From: Verrucomicrobiota bacterium
Lineage (GTDB): Bacteria > Verrucomicrobiota > Verrucomicrobiia > Opitutales > Seribacteraceae
NCBI GenBank assembly: GCA_014382645.1
Contig: JACNJI010000464.1
Span: 1 to 5,071 of the forward strand
Direction: 5' to 3'
Length of the DNA stretch: 5,071 bases
Part shown: positions 1-5,071 of the stretch, in pieces
Layout of the letters: every line of letters starts with the position of its first letter
Numbering within the stretch: the stretch's first letter is position 1
Notes under the pieces: model-generated
The model's database searches: none
Told to the model about the DNA's origin: nothing
What the model saw: only the letters and a program-made list of their open reading frames with translations
Translations under genes and position numbers: made by a program

Positions 1-1764
1 GGCAAGGGGCACGTCGGCAGGGGGGCACCACCCGCCGACCGGGGCCTCGACGGGTACTGTGGATATATCCGGGGGCGTAGCACGAGCCAGTGGAAGGTGG
101 GCAATTACATGCGCTTGCCCGCAGGCAGAACCCCGGAAATAAAGTTCGATGCCGATTCCTTTTACGCGACCGATGCCTTCAACGACTATGCGGTCGAGTT
201 TCTCAATCAGGCTGAGAAAAAAGATTCCCCCTTTTTCCTCTACCTCGCTCATTCGTCTCCTCATTTCCCCCTTCATGCTCCTGCCAAGACCCGCGATGCA
301 TACCTTGATACCTACCGTAAGGGATGGGACATTTTGAGGAAGGAACGCTTTGCCAGACAAAGTAACTCCGGGTTGGTCACCAGCTCTTGGCAGTTCACGG
401 GGCTCTCCGAAGTTCCCGTCGATACGGACGTCATTGCCAACAACTACGCGGGCAAGCTGAACCCCGACTGGAAAGACGTTCCGCAAAACCGGAGGGAGGA
501 CTTGGCTTACCGGATGGCCACATTTGCCGCCATGATCGATCACGTAGATCAGGGGATTGGGAAAATCATCCGACAGCTTGAGCAGGGAGGCGACCTGGAG
601 AATACCCTTATTCTCTTCACCAGTGACAACGGCGCCTGCTACGAATGGGGGCCTTTCGGATTCGACCGCAGCAGCCGCAAGGGGTTTACCCAGCTTCACG
701 AAGGTGACGATCTCCGGGGCGTGGGCGGACCGGAGACCTATCACTCGGTGGGCAGCGCATGGTCCTGTCTTAGCAATACGCCCTTGCGGATGTACAAACA
801 CTTCAATCACGAGGGTGGAAATTGCAGTCCTTTGTTGGCCCATTGGCCCAAGGGAATCAGCAAGCCCCACCGCTGGGTGCGATCCCCTATACACTTGATT
901 GACGTCATGCCTACCCTGCTTGAGGTCGGTGGCACCAGCTACCCGAAGAAATTTAACGAGGAGGAACTCATCCCGGTCGAGGGGAAGAGCTTGACGCCGT
1001 TTTTCAAGGGAGCCGAGTCCGCCCAGGATCGGGTGCTTTGTTTCGACCATTTCGACTCTAGCGCCATTCGCAAGGGGGACTGGAAGCTGGTGCGGGGAAA
1101 CAACCGCTATAAGAAGCGGACTTGGGAACTATACAACTTGGCCGAGGACCGGTGCGAAACGAACAACCTGATCGAGGCCCGTGCGGACAAGGCCAAGGAA
1201 CTGGAAGCCGAGTGGCTGGCTTGGGCCAAGCGGGTAAAGGTGAACCCTTACTACTTACACGCGCAGGCAAACCCGGCTAAAGTGAGGAGCAAACTGAAGA
1301 AGGATACTCAGGGATTCTACCTTCTCGGGCATGGTGACCGGGTGGCCCGGGAGCACGCGCCCAACTTCACCCAAAAGTCGATAGAGATAAGACTCTCCGT
1401 CACGAGGGGGAATGAAAAGGGCGGGGTTCTGATTTCCCATGGCGGAAGCCGCAGCGGTTATTCTCTTTATCTGGAGGATGGAAAACCGGTTTTTTCGTGT
1501 CGTCTTGGCGGAACCTTGCACACTTTCCGTGCAACCAAGGCCCTGCCCAAGGAACGATCTTCTTTGTCCGCGACGATTGAGTCTGACGGGAAGGTCTCCT
1601 TGAGGAGCCAGGACGAGGTTCTGGCTTCAGGAAAGCTACCGACTCTGTTCAATACCCACCCTCAAGATCCCCTTGAGGTTGGGAACGATTCCCTCTCCAC
1701 GGTAGGAAATTATTCCACGAATCCTCGTTTCAAGGGTAAAGTCCATGAGGCCAAGCTCAAGTAG
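1..1764 (+). CDS. Sulfatase (arylsulfatase A type, S1 family), 5' end missing, with C-terminal beta-sandwich domain
   Basis: The enzyme hydrolyses sulfate esters, probably on a polysaccharide, and is normally exported. The frame is open from base 1 (587 codons), so the GTG at base 97 is only an internal codon; the real start and the C/S-x-P-x-R formylglycine site lie upstream. Codons are counted from base 1. Codons 1-6 (GKGHVG) match the conserved GKWHLG motif with Trp changed to Gly. YLAHSSPHFPL near codons 81-91 matches the Y-A-PH-P motif. TSDNG at 207-211 supplies the Asp/Asn metal ligands. KHFNHEGG at 266-273, followed by HWPKG, is the conserved Lys and WP region. IRKGDWKLVRG and WELYNLAEDR near 356-382 close the sulfatase fold. 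Roughly codons 437-587 look like an added LamG/jelly-roll beta-sandwich, common in PVC sulfatases and possibly carbohydrate-binding. The SGNH hydrolase gene follows 29 bases later, suggesting an operon. The precise S1 subfamily and substrate cannot be read from sequence. Confidence 0.95.
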   Translation, partial: GKGHVGRGAPPADRGLDGYCGYIRGRSTSQWKVGNYMRLPAGRTPEIKFDADSFYATDAFNDYAVEFLNQAEKKDSPFFLYLAHSSPHFPLHAPAKTRDAYLDTYRKGWDILRKERFARQSNSGLVTSSWQFTGLSEVPVDTDVIANNYAGKLNPDWKDVPQNRREDLAYRMATFAAMIDHVDQGIGKIIRQLEQGGDLENTLILFTSDNGACYEWGPFGFDRSSRKGFTQLHEGDDLRGVGGPETYHSVGSAWSCLSNTPLRMYKHFNHEGGNCSPLLAHWPKGISKPHRWVRSPIHLIDVMPTLLEVGGTSYPKKFNEEELIPVEGKSLTPFFKGAESAQDRVLCFDHFDSSAIRKGDWKLVRGNNRYKKRTWELYNLAEDRCETNNLIEARADKAKELEAEWLAWAKRVKVNPYYLHAQANPAKVRSKLKKDTQGFYLLGHGDRVAREHAPNFTQKSIEIRLSVTRGNEKGGVLISHGGSRSGYSLYLEDGKPVFSCRLGGTLHTFRATKALPKERSSLSATIESDGKVSLRSQDEVLASGKLPTLFNTHPQDPLEVGNDSLSTVGNYSTNPRFKGKVHEAKLK

Positions 1765-1793
1765 GTATTCAACCTTAGCGAACCAAAACCGAA

Positions 1794-3068
1794 ATGAATT
1801 ATTCTATAGCCATTCCCCCCCTAGGCCTCTTGGCTTTGGTTTCGTTGGCCATTGCCGCGGACTCAGTCACTGTGGAGGGTCTCATCACCCCGCGCGACGA
1901 CGATGGTATGTACGTTCGCAATCCGGATGGGCAGTTCGAGATCGAATGGACCAAGGATACACAAGTGGCCCTTGAGGTGAACACGCGCCTCTTCAAAGGA
2001 CTCAAGGGAGAGAGGTTGCATTACCAGGTTCAAGCCTCCAGGGAGGTTATCCGTTTCGCCCTGCCCAAAGGACCAATTACGGGAATCATCGAGGTCAGGA
2101 ATAAAGGCCAGTTGGAGAACAAGCTGAAGGAGGCAAGGGAAGAGAATTGGATAGGGGAGCATGGCTTGCGTTTGTTCTTCGGTGAAAGCCTGCCCCAGCA
2201 AATGCCTACTCCGGAAGACCTTCGTTTCATCGGACTTTGGGACCCGACCGCAAAGCCGCACACACTTGCCATCAAGGGTACGAAGTACGAAGTGTCCCTC
2301 AAAAAGGGGGGGCAAACTAGTGCCTTGCTCTTCAATGTGTTGAGCACGAAGGATTGCAAGCCTTTCGTCACTCGGGCCCGGGTGGTCGGCCGAAAGAAAG
2401 GCGCGGTCATCGTGGCCGAGGAGGTTCATCTCAAACCGATTGGTGATCAATCCGCCGGCGATGATCCCAAGCTCCCGAGATACCTCTTCATCGGCGACTC
2501 CATCTCGGGGAACTACGACAAGGGCTTGCGGGAATTTCTCGCGGGCAAGTTCAACTTGCATCACCCGCCCACCAATTGCGGGCCTTCGGCAAAGGGTCGT
2601 TCCAGCATCGTGGAGTGGTTGGGCGCGTACCGCCAACCCGGTCGTCACTGGGATGTAATCAGTTTCAACCATGGACATTGGGATAGCAACAACGACAAGA
2701 GCACCTACCGGGAGAACCTCGAAAAGATCATTGCCGAGCTCAAGAAGACCAAGGGCAAGCTGATATGGGTGACCACCTGTCCCGTCCCAAACGGTTATCC
2801 GCCCGCCGGCGACTTGAGCAAGGCAGGCCGGGCTCCCGGTCGGACTGCCGGGGTTATGAGGAACCACCTCAATCCCTGGGCTCTTGAGGTAATGAAGAAG
2901 CATCCCGGAATCTCTATTTGCGACCAGTGGCAGTTCGTCAAGGATAACGGGGACGGCCTCTACAAGGACTTCTGGGATGGCAAGAACGTTCACTTCAGTG
3001 ACAAACCTGCTGACCAGCTCGGGGAGTTTCTCGGTATGCAGGTCCTTGAAGTGGCGAAGACTCGCTAG
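1794..3068 (+). CDS. Secreted SGNH/GDSL-family hydrolase with unnamed beta-rich N-terminal domain
   Basis: This 424-residue protein is probably an exported carbohydrate esterase (deacetylase-like). Residues 1-22 resemble a signal peptide: a hydrophobic core PLGLLALVSLAIA and a likely cut near AIA/ADS, although the n-region lacks Lys or Arg. Residues 24-215 form a region rich in predicted strands that I cannot assign to a named family. The SGNH domain runs from about 229 to 424. Its block I is LFIGDSIS with Ser236 as nucleophile; NCGPS at 261-265 is the probable block II glycine region; FNHGHWD at 291-297 is a block III variant with Asn292; IWVTTCPVPNG at 324-334 is typical of this subgroup. 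The final block is WDGKNVHFS with His400, but the Asp lies five residues before His rather than three. ATG 1794 gives a complete signal peptide; there is no clear ribosome binding site. The gene lies 29 bases after the sulfatase on the same strand and likely works with it. Substrate is unknown. Confidence 0.9.
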   Translation: MNYSIAIPPLGLLALVSLAIAADSVTVEGLITPRDDDGMYVRNPDGQFEIEWTKDTQVALEVNTRLFKGLKGERLHYQVQASREVIRFALPKGPITGIIEVRNKGQLENKLKEAREENWIGEHGLRLFFGESLPQQMPTPEDLRFIGLWDPTAKPHTLAIKGTKYEVSLKKGGQTSALLFNVLSTKDCKPFVTRARVVGRKKGAVIVAEEVHLKPIGDQSAGDDPKLPRYLFIGDSISGNYDKGLREFLAGKFNLHHPPTNCGPSAKGRSSIVEWLGAYRQPGRHWDVISFNHGHWDSNNDKSTYRENLEKIIAELKKTKGKLIWVTTCPVPNGYPPAGDLSKAGRAPGRTAGVMRNHLNPWALEVMKKHPGISICDQWQFVKDNGDGLYKDFWDGKNVHFSDKPADQLGEFLGMQVLEVAKTR

Positions 3069-3089
3069 CTCATATAGCCGATGAAATAT

Positions 3090-3116
3090 CTAGGGCTTCG
3101 GTTTGACCGAGCCTAG
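3090..3116. terminator. Bulged hairpin between convergent genes, possible terminator
   Basis: The left arm (3090-3102, CTAGGGCTTCGGT) pairs with the right arm (3106-3116, ACCGAGCCTAG) around a TTG loop, giving 11 base pairs with two single-base bulges. It lies 22 bases after the stop of the SGNH gene and between convergent genes, as expected of a terminator. No T-run follows on the plus strand (next bases ACTTGGGG). On the minus strand the following bases, ATATTTCATC, are only moderately T-rich. It is therefore not a textbook intrinsic terminator in either direction and could be another kind of palindrome. Confidence 0.4.
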
Positions 3117-3286
3117 ACTTGGGGCGAGCTTTCGTCCACTAGCCTGTAGAATCCGACCCAAATGAACGAGTCGAATGCATGGTATAAGTCGCAAGAAATG
3201 GTCGACATCACGGATACGAGATCGAATTCGTGTTCGATCAAGGATTTTATGGTTCGCAAAGTAGCTTGGTACTTCTCTTTTTTCAT
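3113..3286 (-). pseudogene. Truncated N-terminal remnant of a GAF-domain protein, free methionine-(R)-sulfoxide reductase type
   Basis: A minus-strand ORF starts at ATG 3286 (MKKEKYQATLRT...) and stops at TAG 3113-3115 after 57 codons. Residues around 38-52 read FDSFIWVGFYRLVDE, which strongly resembles the F-x-W-x-GFYRL segment near the N-terminus of GAF-domain free methionine-(R)-sulfoxide reductases (fRMsr/YebR-like, roughly 150-170 residues). The last residues, ESSPQV, still fit the family stretch that leads into a GPYQG-type motif, but the stop replaces that motif. The segments that hold the catalytic cysteines are absent, and I find no continuation in the other two frames, so the product should be inactive. 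It begins 16 bases after the regulator's stop on the same strand, with a weak GAG at about -11. The clean start codon and intact reading frame up to the break suggest recent truncation. Family assignment is from memory of the motif; a small unrelated ORF remains possible. Confidence 0.6.
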
Positions 3287-3302
3287 AGAGGTTTCTCAAC
3301 GG

Positions 3303-4490
3303 TTATAGGATCGAATGATCCCTTCCTCTATTGGTTCGATATTTGGAAGGCGTGATTCCTTCGACTCGGAAGAACACTTTGTAGAAGTGGTCGGCATTGC
3401 GAAAGCCCAAGTCGACGGCGAGGGCTTTGAAGGAATCGTCGGTTTCGACCAAAAGACGCTTGGCTCGCTCGATTCGCAAGCGAGCGATTTCATCAGCAAT
3501 GCTCCGGTCGAGGGATTCGCGAAATTTTCGTTCCAAAGTACGTCGAGTGATCGAAACTGCAGACACCACGTCCTTCACTTGAATTCTTTCTTGCCCGTTT
3601 TCCGAAATGAAGCGAAGGGCGTTTGCCACTATGGGATCCTCGGCTGCCAGAACGTCAGTCGATTGACGGGGGATCAATCCCTTGGGGGGAGAATATTCAA
3701 CCGTTTTGGACGAATCCTTGCCATTCATCATCTCATCGAGTTTTGCCGCGGCTCGAAAACCGATCAGCTTGAAGCCCAAATCGATGCTGGTTAGAGCGGG
3801 GTAGGGGGATGCGCAGATTGCAGGCTCGTTGGAGGTTCCTACGATTGCAATGTCTTGGGGAACTTGTAAACCTTTTGCCCGACAGGTTTCGATTAGATAC
3901 CTGCAGTATAGGTCGTTGCCTACGAGAATTCCAGTCGGAGCTTCCAAAGAATCCACCCATTCTTCAAGACCTTCGAGGAATCTTTCCCAGCCAAGGGCTT
4001 CCCCTCCCAAGTCCGTTCTTGGGAAACGGTAGGTCGATAAGCGAAAGCCCAGTGGCTTCAAGATTCCCCTGAAGCCTTGAATTTGTAGACGGGAATCCTT
4101 TTCGCGAAGGAATCCCATATATCCGAATCGGCGAAAACCGCGTCCCACCAAGTGCTGGGCGGCCATTTCCCCTGATGTCTGGAAGTCTGCCAGAACGCTC
4201 GAGACTTTTTTTACCGGAGAATTGAGCCATACGTTGACTGCAGGCATCTTGATCTTGTGAGCGGCCTGAGCCAATGGTTCGGTGATGCGTCCGAGAATGC
4301 CATCGAACGGGGCTACCCCTGCCTTGGGTTTAAGGACACGGATAGCACTTGGTATGATTACGCAATCCCAACCTGCTTTGCCGGCATACTGGTGAACCCC
4401 TGCATAGGTCTCCAAGTGGCGCTTGTGACCCCATTCCATTTCGAGGCAAATGGCTACTCGCTTGGGTCTTCTTGAATCATTCTTTTGCAC
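3303..4490 (-). CDS. XylR-like AraC-family transcriptional regulator with LacI-type sugar-sensing domain
   Basis: This 395-residue cytoplasmic DNA-binding protein has the XylR layout: an N-terminal periplasmic-binding-protein-like sensor (about 10-280) and a C-terminal AraC helix-turn-helix pair (about 287-388). In the sensor, RVAICLEMEWGHKRHLETYAG starts the fold; FDGILGRI, PAVNVW and ILVGNDLYCRYLIETC follow; and VPQDIAIVGTSNE, SPYPALTSIDL and LIPRQSTDVLA match the conserved XylR/LacI strands and the linker. The first DNA-binding helix pair lies in IQVKDVVSAVSITRRTLERKF (302-323, quoted in part), the second in SFKALAVDLGFRNADHFYKVF, ending in the family signature GITPSKYR. The GTG start at 4490 is the first usual start codon after an in-frame TGA (4524-4526); no Shine-Dalgarno is seen. 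The usual VGVDND sugar-contact segment reads VGTSNE, so the ligand may differ from xylose. It is divergent from the oxidoreductase and convergent with the hydrolase genes; its target is not shown by position. Confidence 0.93.
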   Translation of the reverse strand: MQKNDSRRPKRVAICLEMEWGHKRHLETYAGVHQYAGKAGWDCVIIPSAIRVLKPKAGVAPFDGILGRITEPLAQAAHKIKMPAVNVWLNSPVKKVSSVLADFQTSGEMAAQHLVGRGFRRFGYMGFLREKDSRLQIQGFRGILKPLGFRLSTYRFPRTDLGGEALGWERFLEGLEEWVDSLEAPTGILVGNDLYCRYLIETCRAKGLQVPQDIAIVGTSNEPAICASPYPALTSIDLGFKLIGFRAAAKLDEMMNGKDSSKTVEYSPPKGLIPRQSTDVLAAEDPIVANALRFISENGQERIQVKDVVSAVSITRRTLERKFRESLDRSIADEIARLRIERAKRLLVETDDSFKALAVDLGFRNADHFYKVFFRVEGITPSKYRTNRGRDHSIL

Positions 4491-4506
4491 AAGTTCGATT
4501 TTGTTG

Positions 4507-4561
4507 AAAGGTTTTCGTAAAGGTCAATGCTCCATGTCGCAAAAAAGAGTTAAAGTTTCGT
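4507..4561. promoter_or_regulatory. Repeated AAAG-TTTCGT motifs in the divergent gap, possible operator
   Basis: Two similar motifs lie in the same orientation: AAAGGTTTTCGT at 4507-4518 and AAAGTTTCGT at 4552-4561, with ends 43 bases apart, about four helical turns. The first is followed by a second AAAGGT (4519-4524), 12 bases after its own AAAGGT; the second is flanked by GTTAA copies at 4549-4553 and 4560-4564, 11 bases apart. AraC/XylR proteins bind direct repeats, so this could be an autoregulatory operator. The gap is AT-rich, so chance similarity is a real alternative. Confidence 0.3.
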
Positions 4562-4576
4562 TAATAAGAATATCAA
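4548..4576 (-). promoter_or_regulatory. Weak sigma70-like promoter candidate for the AraC regulator
   Basis: On the minus strand TTGATA (4576-4571) is followed after 17 bases by TTAACT (4553-4548). The -35 hexamer is close to consensus but the -10 is poor. It lies about 58 bases upstream of the GTG start and overlaps the repeated motif, which would fit autoregulation. Only position and partial consensus support it. Confidence 0.25.
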
Positions 4577-4581
4577 TAGGT

Positions 4582-4610
4582 TTGTCACCCAGGGCTCTAT
4601 TCCTTATTTT
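4582..4610 (+). promoter_or_regulatory. Sigma70-like promoter candidate for the oxidoreductase, would give a near-leaderless mRNA
   Basis: TTGTCA (4582-4587, one mismatch to TTGACA) is followed after 17 bases by TATTTT (4605-4610, two mismatches to TATAAT). The -10 ends only nine bases before ATG 4620, so transcription would start almost at the start codon. The absence of a Shine-Dalgarno sequence before this ATG agrees with leaderless translation, but the match is modest. Confidence 0.3.
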
Positions 4611-4619
4611 CAACTATTC

Positions 4620-5069
4620 ATGTCCTCCCTTTCACCTAGATACGACGTAGCCGTCATAGGAGGCGGGCACAACGGTTTGGTCTCGGCTTGCTACCTAGCT
4701 AAGGCTGGCTTGTCTGTCTTGGTACTAGAACGAAATGCCGAGCTCGGAGGCGCGACTCGTTCGGCTAAAGCTTTTGAAGGTATGGACGCCAGACTCTCCG
4801 TCTACTCCTACCTGGTTAGTCTGTTCCCGCAAAAGATATTGGACGATCTTGGGCTCAATCTCAACCTCTTGCCTCGTCGAACTGCTTCCTACAGCCCTGT
4901 TTTAGAAGATGGCAAATTGCGGGAACTCCTTCTCCGGAATGATGCTTCGGATGGGAATCGAGAAGCATTCATTGCCCGCACTTGTTCTGATTCCGACTAC
5001 TCGGGATACTTGGCACTCCAAGATATTCGAATACACTTGGCTTCTGTCATTTGTCCGAGCCTGACCTAA
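4620..5069 (+). CDS. N-terminal part of a phytoene-dehydrogenase-like FAD oxidoreductase (PYROXD2/COG1233), stopped early at the window edge
   Basis: The family comprises FAD/NAD(P)-dependent amine-oxidase-fold flavoproteins of about 500-540 residues; the substrate of this branch is unknown. Residues 9-21 (DVAVIGGGHNGLV) form the Rossmann beta-alpha-beta with GxGxxG glycines 14, 16 and 19. Glu37 in VLVLERNAELGGATRS is the acidic residue that binds the ribose of FAD, followed by the GG motif. SVYSYLVSLFPQKILDDLGL and LLPRRTASYSPVLEDG are typical of the PYROXD2-like branch. Only 149 codons are present: TAA at 5067-5069 ends the frame two bases before the window ends. Homology to the family is good up to that point (ASVICPSLT matches a P-T-L-x-E-P-like stretch), so the stop is either a nonsense mutation or a sequence-end error; one base change, GAA to TAA, would explain it. 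ATG 4620 is chosen because it sits just before the first strand; no Shine-Dalgarno is present. It is divergent from the regulator gene. Confidence 0.82.
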   Translation: MSSLSPRYDVAVIGGGHNGLVSACYLAKAGLSVLVLERNAELGGATRSAKAFEGMDARLSVYSYLVSLFPQKILDDLGLNLNLLPRRTASYSPVLEDGKLRELLLRNDASDGNREAFIARTCSDSDYSGYLALQDIRIHLASVICPSLT

Positions 5070-5071
5070 CC

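Noticed and set aside
97..99. GTG at base 97 as the start of the sulfatase
   Set aside because: The frame is open back to base 1 and codons 1-32 match conserved sulfatase sequence (the GKWHLG region), so this is an internal valine.
1863..2993. Long minus-strand open frame of 376 codons opposite the SGNH hydrolase gene
   Set aside because: It is fully antisense to a gene with clear signal peptide and catalytic blocks, its translation shows no domain I recognise, and long antisense frames are common opposite GC-rich coding sequence.
3090..3299. Minus-strand open frame of 69 codons in the convergent gap
   Set aside because: It overlaps the GAF/fRMsr-like remnant in another frame, starts only at a weak start codon, and its translation resembles no family; the remnant frame explains the conserved-looking sequence.
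3061..3302. tRNA, small RNA or riboswitch in the convergent gap
   Set aside because: Apart from the 11-pair hairpin I see no cloverleaf or other conserved RNA fold, and most of the gap is explained by the coding remnant.
3315..3794. Plus-strand open frame of 159 codons
   Set aside because: It lies opposite the C-terminal half of the XylR-like regulator, whose motifs are unmistakable, so it is an antisense shadow.
1..5071. CRISPR array, insertion sequence, or phage/defence genes
   Set aside because: No regularly spaced repeats, no transposase or recombinase motifs, and no terminal inverted repeats were found on either strand.

Overview
The window looks like a piece of a Verrucomicrobiota chromosome, or that of a close PVC-group relative, probably marine. 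This is inferred from gene content: a formylglycine-type sulfatase with a C-terminal beta-sandwich, a secreted SGNH hydrolase, a XylR-type AraC regulator with a LacI-like sensor domain, and start sites with almost no Shine-Dalgarno sequence. No marker gene is present, so the placement rests on family resemblance only.

Layout, left to right. Bases 1-1764 (+) are the 3' part of a sulfatase gene; its 5' end, with the catalytic cysteine or serine, lies outside. After 29 bases, bases 1794-3068 (+) encode a secreted protein with an unnamed beta-rich N-terminal region and a C-terminal SGNH/GDSL hydrolase domain. These two are probably co-transcribed and probably remove sulfate and acyl (for example acetyl) groups from an algal or other sulfated polysaccharide. 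Bases 3069-3302 hold a bulged hairpin (3090-3116) and, on the minus strand, a 57-codon remnant (3113-3286) that reads as the N-terminus of a GAF-domain protein of the free methionine-(R)-sulfoxide reductase type. Bases 3303-4490 (-) encode a XylR-like AraC-family regulator. The divergent gap 4491-4619 carries possible promoters and repeated motifs. Bases 4620-5069 (+) encode the FAD-binding N-terminus of a phytoene-dehydrogenase-like (PYROXD2/COG1233) oxidoreductase, cut by an in-frame TAA two bases before the window ends.

How the genes relate: the sulfatase/esterase pair forms one functional unit for carbohydrate de-decoration, and a sugar-sensing XylR-type regulator next door would fit such a locus. 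However, the regulator is convergent with that pair and divergent from the oxidoreductase, so its target cannot be read from position alone. I see no wholly new system. The most unusual points are the decayed GAF/fRMsr fragment ending at the hairpin, the altered catalytic Asp-His spacing of the SGNH enzyme, and the anomalies at both ends of the window (GC-rich substitutions of conserved residues on the left, a premature stop on the right), which may be sequence-end errors.
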